From positions 1-64,000 of the forward strand of contig CAJXNC010000003.1 of the NCBI GenBank assembly GCA_913056125.1: a DNA stretch of 64,000 nt. The letters run 5' to 3'. The translations under genes were made by a program, and so were the position numbers. The stretch comes from an uncultured Altererythrobacter sp. (GTDB taxonomy: Bacteria; Pseudomonadota; Alphaproteobacteria; Sphingomonadales; Sphingomonadaceae). The notes under the pieces were generated by a model. The model was not told the DNA's origin, did no database searches, and worked only from the letters and a program-made list of their open reading frames with translations. Positions 16,414-26,191 of the stretch are shown in pieces (the stretch's first letter is position 1; every line of letters begins with the position of its first letter).

Positions 16414-18237
16414 TCAGGCAGCTTCGGCGGAGCGCTTGGCGCGTTTGCGCTCATGTGGGTCGAGATGGACCTTGCGCAGCCTGATGCTCTGCGGGGTCAC
16501 TTCGACCTGCTCGTCATCATTGATGTAGGCGATGGCCTGCTCCAACGTCATGACGCGCGGCGGGGTCAGGCGGATGCCTTCGTCCTTGCCGCTGGCGCGG
16601 AAGTTGGTCAGCTGCTTGCTCTTGAGCGGGTTGACCTCCAGATCGTCGGTCTTGGCGTTCTCGCCGATGATCATGCCCTGGTAGAGCTTCTCACCCGGCT
16701 TGACGAACAAAGTACCGCGATCTTCCAACGCGTTGAGCGCATAGGCCACGGCCTCACCCTGTTCCATCGAGATAAGCACGCCATTCTGGCGGCCCTCGAT
16801 CTTGCCCTTATAGGGGCCATACTTCTCGAACAGGCGGTTCATGATGCCCGTTCCGCGCGTATCGGACAGGAATTCGCCGTGATAGCCGATCAGGCCGCGG
16901 CTGGGAGCGGAGAAGGTCAGGCGGGTCTTGCCCACGCCAGAGGGGCGCATGTCGGTCATCTCCGCCTTGCGCTGGGCCATCTTCTCGACAACCGTGCCGG
17001 AGAATTCGTCGTCCACGTCGACCACGACGGTCTCATAAGGTTCGAGGCGCTGGCCGTTTTCTTCGCGGTAAAGCACGCGCGGACGGCTGATCGACAGTTC
17101 GAAGCCTTCGCGGCGCATATTCTCGATCAGCACGCCAAGCTGCAATTCGCCGCGACCGGCCACCTCATAGGCGTCCTTGCCCGCACTTTCGGTGACGCGA
17201 ATGGCAACATTGGTTTCGGCCTCGCGCTCAAGGCGTTCCTTGATTACGCGGCTCTGCACCTTGTCGCCTTCGCGCCCGGCATAGGGGCTGTCATTGACGG
17301 CAAAGGTCATCGACAGCGTCGGCGGATCGATTTCCTGCGCATGGATCGGCACTGAAACGTTTGGATCGCACAGCGTGTTCGAAACGGTCGCCACGGTCAG
17401 GCCGGCAATGGCAACGACATCGCCTGCCTTGGCGCGCAGCACGGGTACGCGCTCCAGCCCGTCATAGGCAAAAACCTTGGTTGCGCGGCCGGCTTCCACC
17501 TGCTTGCCGTTCACATCGAGTGCCTTGATCGGCATCCCGACTTCGAGGCGGCCGCTTTCGATGCGGCCGGTCAGGATACGGCCAAGGAAGCTGTCGCGGT
17601 CAAGCAGCGTCGCCAGCATGGCAAAATCGCCATCGGGATCGAGATCGGGGGCAGGCACGTGGCTGACGATCGTTTCGAATAGCGGGAGGAGATCGCCATC
17701 GCGCACGTCCTCGCTATGACCGGCATAGCCCGCGCGACCCGAGGCATAGAGAACCGGGAAATCGAGCTGTTCGTCATTGGCGTCGAGATTGACGAACAGG
17801 TCGAACACCTCATCGAGCACTTCCTGCGGACGCCCGTCGGGACGGTCGATCTTGTTGACGACAACGATCGGCTTGAGGCCGAGGCCGAGCGCCTTGCCGG
17901 TGACGAACTTGGTTTGCGGCATCGGACCTTCGGCGGCATCGACGAGCAGGATCACGCCATCGACCATAGACAGGATGCGTTCCACCTCGGCGCCGAAATC
18001 GGCGTGGCCGGGCGTATCGATGATGTTGATGCGGATATCGTTCCACACGACCGAGGTCGGCTTGGCGAGGATGGTGATCCCGCGTTCCTTTTCGAGGTCG
18101 TTGGAATCCATTGCGCGTTCTTCCACGCGCTGGTTGTCGCGGAAGGTGCCCGACTGGCGGAAAAGCTGGTCGACCAGCGTGGTCTTGCCATGGTCGACAT
18201 GGGCGATGATCGCCACGTTGCGTAGCTGTGTGGACAT
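16414..18237 (-). CDS. typA: Ribosome-associated GTPase BipA/TypA
   Basis: 607 residues, the usual length. G1 is [21 protein letters not shown]3 is [16 protein letters not shown] and G4 is [11 protein letters not shown]. The EF-G-like domains and the BipA-specific C-terminal domain follow (ending around [27 protein letters not shown]). It is a GTPase that binds ribosomes and supports assembly or stress adaptation. The start at 18237 (MSTQLRN) was chosen because it begins at the family's conserved N-terminus. The longer in-frame version adds 13 residues that do not look conserved. Confidence 0.96.
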   Translation of the reverse strand: MSTQLRNVAIIAHVDHGKTTLVDQLFRQSGTFRDNQRVEERAMDSNDLEKERGITILAKPTSVVWNDIRINIIDTPGHADFGAEVERILSMVDGVILLVDAAEGPMPQTKFVTGKALGLGLKPIVVVNKIDRPDGRPQEVLDEVFDLFVNLDANDEQLDFPVLYASGRAGYAGHSEDVRDGDLLPLFETIVSHVPAPDLDPDGDFAMLATLLDRDSFLGRILTGRIESGRLEVGMPIKALDVNGKQVEAGRATKVFAYDGLERVPVLRAKAGDVVAIAGLTVATVSNTLCDPNVSVPIHAQEIDPPTLSMTFAVNDSPYAGREGDKVQSRVIKERLEREAETNVAIRVTESAGKDAYEVAGRGELQLGVLIENMRREGFELSISRPRVLYREENGQRLEPYETVVVDVDDEFSGTVVEKMAQRKAEMTDMRPSGVGKTRLTFSAPSRGLIGYHGEFLSDTRGTGIMNRLFEKYGPYKGKIEGRQNGVLISMEQGEAVAYALNALEDRGTLFVKPGEKLYQGMIIGENAKTDDLEVNPLKSKQLTNFRASGKDEGIRLTPPRVMTLEQAIAYINDDEQVEVTPQSIRLRKVHLDPHERKRAKRSAEAA

Positions 18238-18549
18238 TAAAAAAGCCTTGGATCCGGGGGCAGGGCTGTTTTGCACCTGCGAACGCTGCGCGCCCTAGCT
18301 GACAGGAGGGCCTCCTGCAAGACGCAAGAGTACACCAAGCGAACCGCAAGAAGCGGCCTGTCTTGGCACAGCTATTGCTGGAAATGTGGCCCAATTACTA
18401 CAGTCGCAGTTTCAACTGCAACCTATTCCACTGGAAGTGACGCGTTTCAGTTGCGTCATTTGGCGCCCGAAGACAAAGATTCAGCAACGTGACCGTGAAA
18501 AGTGTCCGAAAAAGGCCGTTCACGGGCTTCGTGGGAGATGGAGAAGCAC
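18238..18549. other. 312-base intergenic region between typA and the TonB receptor
   Basis: No gene seen. It contains a 15-base palindrome CAGGAGGGCCTCCTG (18303-18317), a sigma-54-type promoter (18364-18379, listed separately) and a leader of about 160 bases. In the leader, two short hairpins may form around GCAGTTTCAACTGC (near 18408) and GACGC...GCGTC (near 18438-18456). Confidence 0.5.
18364..18379 (+). promoter_or_regulatory. Sigma-54-type promoter (-24/-12) upstream of the TonB receptor
   Basis: TGGCACAGCTATTGCT matches the consensus TGGCAC-N5-TTGCW, with the invariant GG (18365-18366) and GC (18377-18378) exactly 10 bases apart. The predicted transcription start is near 18390, giving a ~160-base leader before the TonB receptor ATG (18550). 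It resembles the -24/-12 element of the psp locus in this window. Confidence 0.65.
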
Positions 18550-21264
18550 ATGAACATCCGAACTGCCGGTTCGTCCGGCTTTGCCCGCGCTCTTCTGTGC
18601 GGGGTAGCTGCCATGGCATTTGCGGCGCCTTTCGCTGCACAGGCCCAAGACAATTCTGATGGCGATCTGCCTGCAATTGACGGCAATGCGATCATCGTTA
18701 CCGCCACCAAGCGCGAAACCACCCTTCAGGAAACCCCCGTTGCCGTGTCGGTCGCGACGCAGGAGACCATCCAGCGCGAGGAGATTCGTGACCTGAAGGA
18801 CCTGCAGACTATCGTTCCGTCATTGCGCGTGACGCAGCTGCAGAGCTCTGCGAACACCAATTTCATCATTCGCGGCTTCGGCAATGGCGCCAACAATGCG
18901 GGTATCGAGCCCTCGGTCGGCGTTTTCGTCGACGGCGTCTATCGTTCGCGTACTGCCGCGCAGATCAGCGACTTGCCCGATATCAGCCGTATCGAGGTGC
19001 TGCGCGGTCCGCAGTCGACCCTGTTCGGCAAGAATGCTTCTGCCGGCGTCATCTCGCTGGTGACGGCTGAACCCTCTTTCAACCTGCAGGGCTCGGCCGA
19101 GGTTTCCTACGGCAATTACGATGCCATCGTGGCGCGTGGCTACATCACTGGCCCTATCGCGGATACGATTGCAGTCAGCCTGTCGGGCGGCATCAACAAG
19201 CGCGACGGCTACAATGTCGATACCGCTTCCAACACGCGCACCAATGAGCGCGATCGCTGGTTCGTGCGCGGCCAGCTGCTGTTCGACAATAGCGACAATC
19301 TGACCATTCGCATCATCGGCGACTACGATTCGATCGACGAAAATTGCTGCGGCGTCGTCAACGTTCAGAGTTCGCCGGCAACGGGGGCGATCCTCGCGCT
19401 GGGTGGACAGGTCAATGATCCGACGAATCCCTTCGGCAACCTCGTTTACAACAACTTCCCGTCTGTGAACGACATCACCAATTACGGTGGTTCGCTGCAG
19501 TTCGATTACGACACTGGCCCGCTCGTCTTGACCTCGATCACTGCCTATCGCGAGACCGATGGCCGCTACGAGCAGGATGTCGACTTCACTTCGCTCGACC
19601 TGTTGCAGCGCTACCAGACCCAGAAGCTGGAAACCTTCACCCAGGAAATCCGGGCGACCGGGGAATGGGGCATGGTTAGCTTCCTGGGTGGGCTGTTCTA
19701 TTTCAGCGAGAACATCACCGAGACCCAGAACATCTACAAGGGATCGATGTTCCGCAGTTTCGCCGACCTCAGCGCGGGTGGCGATGGCACGGGTGCCACC
19801 GTGCAATTCATCGAAGGAACGATCGGCGCGCTCTATGGCGATGCGACGCAGTATCTGGGACAATTCGGCGATGCCGGCCTCGCAGAGACGGGGACATTCC
19901 GCCTGAACAACGAGGCGGTCTCTGTTTTCGGTCAGATCGATCTCGAGCTTGCGGAAGGCCTCGTGTTGACCCTCGGTGGCAACATTACGATGGACGACAA
20001 GAGTGCGGTGACCAACTACCAGTCACTCGATGTCTTTTCGCAGATCGATTTGTACGATGCGGGTAACCGGGCCATCGTGGCGCAGGGTACACCGGGTGCG
20101 ATTGCACTGGGCGTATGCGTCCAGTTGCCGCTGGCCTGTGCCGGGGCGACGGCGACCGAAGCTGAAATCGCTGCAGTCTCTGGCGGAACCAGCGTCTATG
20201 GCGCACAGGGTGCGGCAGCCTATCCGCTGATCGTGGCCGGTGCAGTGGCGCAGGTACAGGCCTTTGCCGATGCAAATGATGCCGATCCGAACGTGAACCC
20301 GTTCCTTGTTGGCCTGCCGCTCCAGCTCTATCCGCAGTTCGTCAACATTCCGAATGTTGTCGAGAAGGGCGAGACGGACGACAACGACTTCTCCTACACC
20401 GTCAGGCTGGCATACGACGTCAATCCCGACCTCAACATCTATGCAAGCTTCGCAACCGGCTTCAAGGCGAGCTCTTTCAACCTTGGGCGCGACAGCCGCC
20501 CGCTGGCCTCGGACGCCGCGGCGCTGGGCGAAGCCGGATTGCTGACCGTCAACCAGACCTTCGGCAGCCGTTTCGCCGGACCGGAGGAATCGGAGGTCAT
20601 CGAAATCGGCCTGAAGGGCAATTGGGATCGCTTCTCGGCTAACCTGACAGGCTTCCGCCAGGATATTAACGGTTTCCAGTCCAACATTTTCACCGGTACC
20701 GGCTTCCTGCTGTCCAATGCAGGCAAGCAGCGCACCTGGGGCGTCGAGCTGGAAAGCATGTTCAACCCGATCGATCCGCTCACCATCAATGCGGCGGTCA
20801 CCTGGCTCGATCCGGAATATGTCAGCTTTCCGCTTTCCTCGGTCGGGGACCTCAGCGGTACCACCCCCTCAGGGATTCCTGAGTGGACGGTTGTCGTGGG
20901 CGGCCAGTGGGAACAGGAAATCGGAAATGGCGACTTGCTGGTCCTGCGTTCGACCTACCACTTCGAATCCGAAGTGCAGGTGATCGAGGGTCTTCCCGGC
21001 TTCCTCGATCCGACGCTTCCCGATGGCGGACAGGCGCAGGCCATTGCGGCTGCTGCACCCTTCACCCGCCAGGTGGATGAGCTTTCTGCTTCGATCACAT
21101 ACGTCTTCGACAATCCGGACCTGGAAATCTCGATCTGGGGCAGGAACCTGCTCAACGATCGTTATTTCCTGTCGTTGTTCGATTCCCCTGGCCAGCCAGG
21201 TTCGATCTCGAGCTATCCGAACCAGCCGCGCACCTATGGCGCTACGGCTCGTATCCGGTTCTGA
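18550..21264 (+). CDS. TonB-dependent outer-membrane receptor
   Basis: 904 residues. Signal peptide about 1-33 (AAPFAAQAQ cleavage). A TonB-box-like segment (AIIVTATKRETTLQETPVAVSV) and the plug domain (about 45-160) follow, including RGFGNGANNAGIEPSVGVFVDGVY and the RIEVLRGPQSTLFGKNASAGVI motif. The long beta-barrel ends with the C-terminal Phe (RIRF). The substrate is unknown; the TAxKR-type sequence and size are typical of sphingomonad receptors for iron complexes or plant-derived compounds. The ATG at 18550 follows GGAGAAG. A strong terminator follows the stop, so it forms its own unit, likely driven by the sigma-54 promoter at 18364. Confidence 0.92.
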   Translation: MNIRTAGSSGFARALLCGVAAMAFAAPFAAQAQDNSDGDLPAIDGNAIIVTATKRETTLQETPVAVSVATQETIQREEIRDLKDLQTIVPSLRVTQLQSSANTNFIIRGFGNGANNAGIEPSVGVFVDGVYRSRTAAQISDLPDISRIEVLRGPQSTLFGKNASAGVISLVTAEPSFNLQGSAEVSYGNYDAIVARGYITGPIADTIAVSLSGGINKRDGYNVDTASNTRTNERDRWFVRGQLLFDNSDNLTIRIIGDYDSIDENCCGVVNVQSSPATGAILALGGQVNDPTNPFGNLVYNNFPSVNDITNYGGSLQFDYDTGPLVLTSITAYRETDGRYEQDVDFTSLDLLQRYQTQKLETFTQEIRATGEWGMVSFLGGLFYFSENITETQNIYKGSMFRSFADLSAGGDGTGATVQFIEGTIGALYGDATQYLGQFGDAGLAETGTFRLNNEAVSVFGQIDLELAEGLVLTLGGNITMDDKSAVTNYQSLDVFSQIDLYDAGNRAIVAQGTPGAIALGVCVQLPLACAGATATEAEIAAVSGGTSVYGAQGAAAYPLIVAGAVAQVQAFADANDADPNVNPFLVGLPLQLYPQFVNIPNVVEKGETDDNDFSYTVRLAYDVNPDLNIYASFATGFKASSFNLGRDSRPLASDAAALGEAGLLTVNQTFGSRFAGPEESEVIEIGLKGNWDRFSANLTGFRQDINGFQSNIFTGTGFLLSNAGKQRTWGVELESMFNPIDPLTINAAVTWLDPEYVSFPLSSVGDLSGTTPSGIPEWTVVVGGQWEQEIGNGDLLVLRSTYHFESEVQVIEGLPGFLDPTLPDGGQAQAIAAAAPFTRQVDELSASITYVFDNPDLEISIWGRNLLNDRYFLSLFDSPGQPGSISSYPNQPRTYGATARIRF

Positions 21265-21287
21265 TCGCCGGTTGCATGAAAACGGAA

Positions 21288-21310
21288 GGGGGCCTGCGGG
21301 CCCCCTTTTT
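21288..21310 (+). terminator. Rho-independent terminator after the TonB receptor
   Basis: GGGGGCC (21288-21294) pairs with GGCCCCC (21299-21305) around a TGCG loop, directly followed by five T residues (21306-21310). It lies 23 bases after the receptor stop codon. Confidence 0.92.
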
Positions 21311-21371
21311 GTTTGCATACAGGCACTGTCTGTGTTCGCATGATCCCCGGAAGCGGGAATGGGCGGCGTTC

Positions 21372-22211
21372 ATGGACTTTACAGTAGGCGGAATTCTGTC
21401 CGAGACATTCGCGGCAGTTCGCGACCGCATCGCACCGCTGATCGGCATGTGGCTCATCTACCTCGCCGTCACGATTGCGCTTTTTATCGTCCTCTCGATT
21501 GCGATCGGGTTCACAGCCGTGACGGGAATGGCGCTGGAAGACCCGACCGCCATGGGCGGGGGCATGATCCTTTCTCTACTGCTGTTTTATGTCGGCTACA
21601 TCCTGATCTACATGGCCCAGACCGGTGCTCTGGTGGCTCTCGCTTCACCGGTCCGGGATCTGAGTTTCGGTGACGCCTTTTTCGCGGGAGTGAAGAGCTC
21701 GCCAACGCTTCTCGCCACCACGATCCTGTTGCTGGTCGCCTATTTCCTCGTTTCCATCCCTTTGGGCCTGCTGGTCGCTGCAATCGCAATGGGCAGTTCG
21801 GCGCTGTCGCAGGTTCTCGCGATCCTGATGATTCCCGTGATCGTCTATGTCGGTTCGCGCCTCACGCTTGTCGTGCCGCTGGCGGCAGTGACTGGGATTG
21901 GCAATCCCGTCCGGGTGATCACCGAGAGCTGGCGTCTGACGAGGGGTAAGGTGCTGACGATATTCCTTGCCCTGTTGCTGTTCGCAATCATCGCGGCCTT
22001 AGTGTTCGCCGCGGCCATTACCCCCGTCTTCGGGGTTGTCATGTCCGGCAACGTGGGAGATGCGGCCAGCATCGGCCTGGTCCTCTACATGTTCCTCGCC
22101 TTCGTCGGCCTGGGCGTATTGATGGCAATCTTTCAGGCCGCGCTGATGGCGGTGCTTCATGCCAAGATCGCCGGGTCGACCGAGATGGACCTGGGTGAGA
22201 CCTTCGCCTGA
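21372..22211 (+). CDS. Integral membrane protein, GPDPase membrane-domain-like
   Basis: 279 residues with about six hydrophobic helices (about 24-45, 68-90, 115-138, 140-160, 190-215, 230-255). It starts MDFTVGGILSETFAAVRDRIAPL; the SETF/SWRLTRG(K) pattern and repeated helices resemble the glycerophosphodiester-phosphodiesterase membrane domain family. No catalytic residues are visible. The ATG at 21372 was chosen because the earlier open frame runs back through the terminator of the previous gene. It faces the convergent ABC permease gene. Confidence 0.6.
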   Translation: MDFTVGGILSETFAAVRDRIAPLIGMWLIYLAVTIALFIVLSIAIGFTAVTGMALEDPTAMGGGMILSLLLFYVGYILIYMAQTGALVALASPVRDLSFGDAFFAGVKSSPTLLATTILLLVAYFLVSIPLGLLVAAIAMGSSALSQVLAILMIPVIVYVGSRLTLVVPLAAVTGIGNPVRVITESWRLTRGKVLTIFLALLLFAIIAALVFAAAITPVFGVVMSGNVGDAASIGLVLYMFLAFVGLGVLMAIFQAALMAVLHAKIAGSTEMDLGETFA

Positions 22212-22215
22212 ACGA

Positions 22216-24729
22216 CTAAAGGGTTCGCAGCGTCCGCGCGGGCTTGGCGCGCAATACGGGCAGCGAGGCACCAAAGGCGAAGACCAGCACCAGCAGCAAG
22301 CCCGCTCCCAGCGTTGCAAGGATGCGCGGCCAGTCAGGCAACCAGTCGAATTCAAAGAGCTGCACGATGATCAACCATGAAAGGCCGACACCGAGTAGCA
22401 GCGCGACACCTGCCAGCATCGCTGCGAGCAGGCCGAATTCGGCGAATTGCAGGCCGAGCAATTGCCCGCGGCTGGCGCCGAGCACGCGCAGGATCACAGT
22501 GTCGTAAGTGCGCGCGGCACGGGCGGCGGCAATCGCGCCCAGCAGCACTGCAACGCCCGCGAGCACGGCGACCGAAGCAGCGGCGAGGATGGCCAGCGCC
22601 ACTTGATCGAGAATGGCGCGCGCCTCCTGGAGGATGGGACCAACCTCGATCACCGAACTGGAGGGGAAGGCGCGGACCAGCTCGACCAGCAGATTGCCGG
22701 GGTCTGCGCCGGTCGGGAAGGCGACCGTTGCCGCGACATTGTGGGGGGCGTCTTCCAGCGCATTGGGCGAGAAGATGAAGACGTAATTGAAGCCGAGGCT
22801 TTCCCAGTCGATACGGCGGAAATTGGCGATGCGTGCAGTCCGCTCCACGCCAAGCACGCCGACCGTGATGATATCTCCGATCTGCAGGCCGGCCGCCGTG
22901 GCGGTTTCCGCATCGACAGAGACCAGCGGCTCGCCGTCATAGTCGGCATCCCACCATTCGCCTTCGGTCAACGAATTGCCCTCGGGCAGTCTGTCCGAAT
23001 AGGTCAGGCCGCGTTCGCCGCGCAGGCCCCATGCGCCCTCGGGAGTCTCCTCCAATTCGCTGACGATAGTCGGGTCGTCTTCGGGCCCATAAGCGAGGAT
23101 TGCTCCGCGCAGTACCGCGGTGGCCTCGATCATCGAGCCGGGAACGCGCTCTTCGATCAGCTGTTCGAAATCCTCCACTCTGTCCTTTGGGAGGTCGAGC
23201 ACGAAATAGTCGGGCGCAATGGCCGGGACGGAACGTTGGATATTGCCGTTAAGGCTGGTCTGGACCGAGGCCAGCAACACAAAGGCGGCAAGTCCGAAAC
23301 CGAGCGCGGTTACGAGCGAGCCGGTTGCTGAACCGGGGCGATGAAGATTGGCGAGCGCCGCACGCACGATCGGGTTGGACGGGCGCGGCCAGTTGGCGGC
23401 GGCCTTCCGGATTGCCCAGCCGAGCAGGGCAAGCAGACCGAGCATGACGACCGCGCCACCAAGGAACAGTGCGCTGAGGCCGGGCGTGGGCGAACCGAGC
23501 AGGGCCAGGGCGGCAATGCCGACCAGGCCGATGCCGACCGGCAGCGCCGCTCCGCGCCAGCTATTGCCGAGGGGAGCTACGCGCGAACGCATCAACGCCA
23601 TCGCCGGGAAATCCCGCGCGCGCATCAACGGCGGTGCGGAGAAGATCAACGCAACCAGCAGTCCGAAGGCAACCGCGCGCAAGAGGGAGGGAATGTCGAT
23701 CACCAGCGCCTTGCTGACGGGCAGCAGGTCGCCCAGCGCGCTTGCCAACAGCGGTGTGACCATGACGCCCACCACCAGACCCGCGAGCGAGCCCAGAAGG
23801 GCCGCGGCACCGATCTGCAGCGCGAAGATGCGCATGATGTCGCCGCTCGTCGCGCCAAGGATCTTGAGCGTGGCAATGCTTGCGCGACGCTGTTCGAGAT
23901 AGGAGCTGACGCCACCGCCAATGCCGATTCCGGCAATGATCAGCGCGGCAAGACCGACAAGAGTCAGGAACTCGCCCATGCGCGAGACGAAACGTTCCGC
24001 GCCCGGCGATGCACGGTCGCGCGTGCGAGTATCGAGACCGGATTCGGGGAAAGCCTCGAGAACGGCTTCCTCGACCGCCTGCGGATCGTATCCGCCATCG
24101 AAGCGCAGCCGCGTCTTGGTTTCATACAAGGCGCCGGGTGCGGTCATCCCGGCTTGTTCCGGCACTTCAAAGGGAACGATCACCGTGTTCCCGAGCGAGA
24201 AGCCCTCGCTTAGCCGATCGGGTTCTTCCTCGATGATTCCGGCGATCCGAAGCTGGGACGTGCCCAGTGTGAACGTGTCGCCCGGGCCGATGCCGAGCCG
24301 GTCCGCGACGTCGGGGGCGACCCAGGCCTGACCTGCAGGCGGCGCGCCCATGCGGCTGCCGCCATCGAGCGTCAGCGCGCCGTAAAGCGGCCAATTGGCA
24401 TCTACGGCCTTGAGCTCGACGGGTGCGGTGGATTCCTCGGTCGAAACCATGGCCCGCATGCGCAGGCCCTGCGACAGAGTGCCATATTGTTCGAGGAAGG
24501 CGTTCTCCTCTTCGGACAGCGGGCGCTGGTAGACTTCGACTTCGAGATCGCCACCAAGGATTGTCTGGCCCTGCAGGTTGAGTTCGCCGCGGATGGCGGA
24601 GGTGAGCGAGCCGATCGCCGCCAATGCGCCAACGCCGAGGAACAGGCAGATGAGCAGCAGGCGAAGGCCGCGGAACTGGCGGTGCAGGTCGCGCTTCGCG
24701 ATGCTCCAGGCCTTGGCCCAGGAACTCAT
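22216..24729 (-). CDS. FtsX-like ABC transporter permease (YbbP type)
   Basis: 837 residues. Two FtsX-like permease halves are each preceded by a large periplasmic domain. Membrane segments lie near 24-45, 265-290, 315-345, 370-395 (tandem), 420-470, 500-525, then near 715-740, 765-790 and 805-830. Signature stretches are RRASIATLKILGATSGDIMRIF and AARTYDTVILRVLGASRGQLLGL. With its ATPase it forms a YbbA/YbbP-type system, which in E. coli is linked to lipoprotein/envelope export of unknown substrate. The start overlaps the ATPase stop (ATGA), so they are translationally coupled. Confidence 0.9.
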   Translation of the reverse strand: MSSWAKAWSIAKRDLHRQFRGLRLLLICLFLGVGALAAIGSLTSAIRGELNLQGQTILGGDLEVEVYQRPLSEEENAFLEQYGTLSQGLRMRAMVSTEESTAPVELKAVDANWPLYGALTLDGGSRMGAPPAGQAWVAPDVADRLGIGPGDTFTLGTSQLRIAGIIEEEPDRLSEGFSLGNTVIVPFEVPEQAGMTAPGALYETKTRLRFDGGYDPQAVEEAVLEAFPESGLDTRTRDRASPGAERFVSRMGEFLTLVGLAALIIAGIGIGGGVSSYLEQRRASIATLKILGATSGDIMRIFALQIGAAALLGSLAGLVVGVMVTPLLASALGDLLPVSKALVIDIPSLLRAVAFGLLVALIFSAPPLMRARDFPAMALMRSRVAPLGNSWRGAALPVGIGLVGIAALALLGSPTPGLSALFLGGAVVMLGLLALLGWAIRKAAANWPRPSNPIVRAALANLHRPGSATGSLVTALGFGLAAFVLLASVQTSLNGNIQRSVPAIAPDYFVLDLPKDRVEDFEQLIEERVPGSMIEATAVLRGAILAYGPEDDPTIVSELEETPEGAWGLRGERGLTYSDRLPEGNSLTEGEWWDADYDGEPLVSVDAETATAAGLQIGDIITVGVLGVERTARIANFRRIDWESLGFNYVFIFSPNALEDAPHNVAATVAFPTGADPGNLLVELVRAFPSSSVIEVGPILQEARAILDQVALAILAAASVAVLAGVAVLLGAIAAARAARTYDTVILRVLGASRGQLLGLQFAEFGLLAAMLAGVALLLGVGLSWLIIVQLFEFDWLPDWPRILATLGAGLLLVLVFAFGASLPVLRAKPARTLRTL

Positions 24730-25427
24730 GCCGTTACCAGGTCTGAAGCGATCTGCCCGTCGGCCAGAGTGACCACGCGGTCGCATTTCTGCGCCAGCGC
24801 CTTGTCATGGGTGATGATGACCAGTGTTGCCCCGGTTTCCGCGCGCCGTTTGAACAGAACATCGACGATGCTCGTGCCGGTCGTCGCATCGAGATTGCCG
24901 GTCGGCTCGTCAGCAAAGATCAGCGGCGGGCGCGGCGCGATGGCACGGGCAATGGCGACGCGCTGCTGTTCGCCACCGGAAAGTTGGGCCGGGTAATGCG
25001 TCAGGCGATGGCCTAGGCCGACGGCTTCAAGTTCTTCGGCCGCACGGTCCCAAGCGCCCTTGACCCCTGCCAGTTCGAGCGGAGTGGCGACGTTTTCCTG
25101 CGCGGTCATGGTCGGCAGCAGGTGGAAGGCCTGCAGCACGATGCCGATGCGACCGCGGCGGGCCATGGCCAGCGCGTCCTCGTCCATGTGCGAGAAGTCT
25201 GCACCTGCCACTTCGAGGCTGCCCGACGTGGCGCGTTCGAGGCCGGTCAGCACCGACATGAGCGAGCTCTTGCCCGAACCGGAGGGGCCAAGCAGGGCCA
25301 GCGTCTCGCCGGAGGGGACGGTCAGGTCGATGCCGCGCAGGATCTCGACCGCAGCCGGGCCTTCGCCCAGTGTCAGGCGCAAGTCGCGGGCGATAATCGC
25401 GTTTTCGGATGTCTGGGGGCTTGTCAC
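24726..25427 (-). CDS. ABC transporter ATP-binding protein (YbbA/LolD type)
   Basis: 233 residues. Walker A is LLGPSGSGKSSLMSVL, the Q-loop is near FHLLPTMTAQENV, the signature is LSGGEQQRVAIARAIA and Walker B is LIFADEPTGNLDA, with an H-loop in VIITHD. It powers the FtsX-like permease encoded immediately downstream. The gene pair faces, across about 50 bases, a TesA-like esterase, the same neighbourhood as ybbA-ybbP next to tesA in E. coli. Confidence 0.93.
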   Translation of the reverse strand: MTSPQTSENAIIARDLRLTLGEGPAAVEILRGIDLTVPSGETLALLGPSGSGKSSLMSVLTGLERATSGSLEVAGADFSHMDEDALAMARRGRIGIVLQAFHLLPTMTAQENVATPLELAGVKGAWDRAAEELEAVGLGHRLTHYPAQLSGGEQQRVAIARAIAPRPPLIFADEPTGNLDATTGTSIVDVLFKRRAETGATLVIITHDKALAQKCDRVVTLADGQIASDLVTA

Positions 25428-25480
25428 TGAGGCTCGATGGCATAGCTATTGGTCAATTGGAAGATCACGGTGGTAACCAA

Positions 25481-26191
25481 ATGTATCGACGCCTGACAGC
25501 TGGATTAATGGCCGTACTCGCTGGCGCTTTGCTTGCCGCTTGTGGCTCGGAAGCGCCGATTGCGGAAGAAACAGCGCTTGCCGCCCCGGTAGTGGTTGAA
25601 GAGGATATCGTGCTCGATGGTCCCGAGCGGCGCATCCTTGCCTTCGGGGATAGCCTGTTTGCCGGATACAACCTCGCCGAGAACCAAGGCTATCCCGAGC
25701 AATTGGAGCGTGCATTGCGCAGCGAGGGCGTCAATGTCCGCGTGATCGACGCCGCCGTCTCGGGCGATACCACGCAGGCTGGTTTGCAGCGGCTGAGCTT
25801 CGTACTCGACAATCTGAGCGAACCGATCGACCTCGCCATGGTCGAGCTGGGCGGCAATGATCTGCTGCGCGGCCTTTCGGCGGAGGCCGCTAAGGATAAC
25901 CTCACCGCGATCATGGAGGAGTTCGCCGCGCGCGATATCCCCGTCCTTATCATGGGCATGCGGGCGCCGCCCAATGCGGGTCCGGAATACCAGGCAGAGT
26001 TCGATGGCATGTATCCGGCCCTGGCCGAGCAATATGGTGCCGCGCTGGTGCCCTTCTTCCTCGAGCCGGTGTTCGGCAATCCGGACCTGAACCTCCCCGA
26101 CCGGATCCATCCGACCGCTGAGGGAATTTCCCTGATCGTGGAAGCGACGACGGATGATGTGGTCGAGGCGCTTCGCGAAGCGAGCCGCTAA
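25481..26191 (+). CDS. GDSL-type arylesterase / lysophospholipase (TesA-like) lipoprotein
   Basis: 236 residues. The N-terminal lipoprotein signal ends in a lipobox (ALLAAC, Cys about 21). The SGNH hydrolase blocks are block I FGDSLFAGY with the catalytic Ser, block II Gly in VSGDTTQAG, block III GGNDLLRG with the Asn, and block V DRIHPTAEG with the Asp-x-x-His pair. It hydrolyses acyl or aryl esters at the periplasmic face. The ATG at 25481 was chosen because it begins the lipoprotein signal. Its stop overlaps the recF stop convergently. Confidence 0.9.
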   Translation: MYRRLTAGLMAVLAGALLAACGSEAPIAEETALAAPVVVEEDIVLDGPERRILAFGDSLFAGYNLAENQGYPEQLERALRSEGVNVRVIDAAVSGDTTQAGLQRLSFVLDNLSEPIDLAMVELGGNDLLRGLSAEAAKDNLTAIMEEFAARDIPVLIMGMRAPPNAGPEYQAEFDGMYPALAEQYGAALVPFFLEPVFGNPDLNLPDRIHPTAEGISLIVEATTDDVVEALREASR

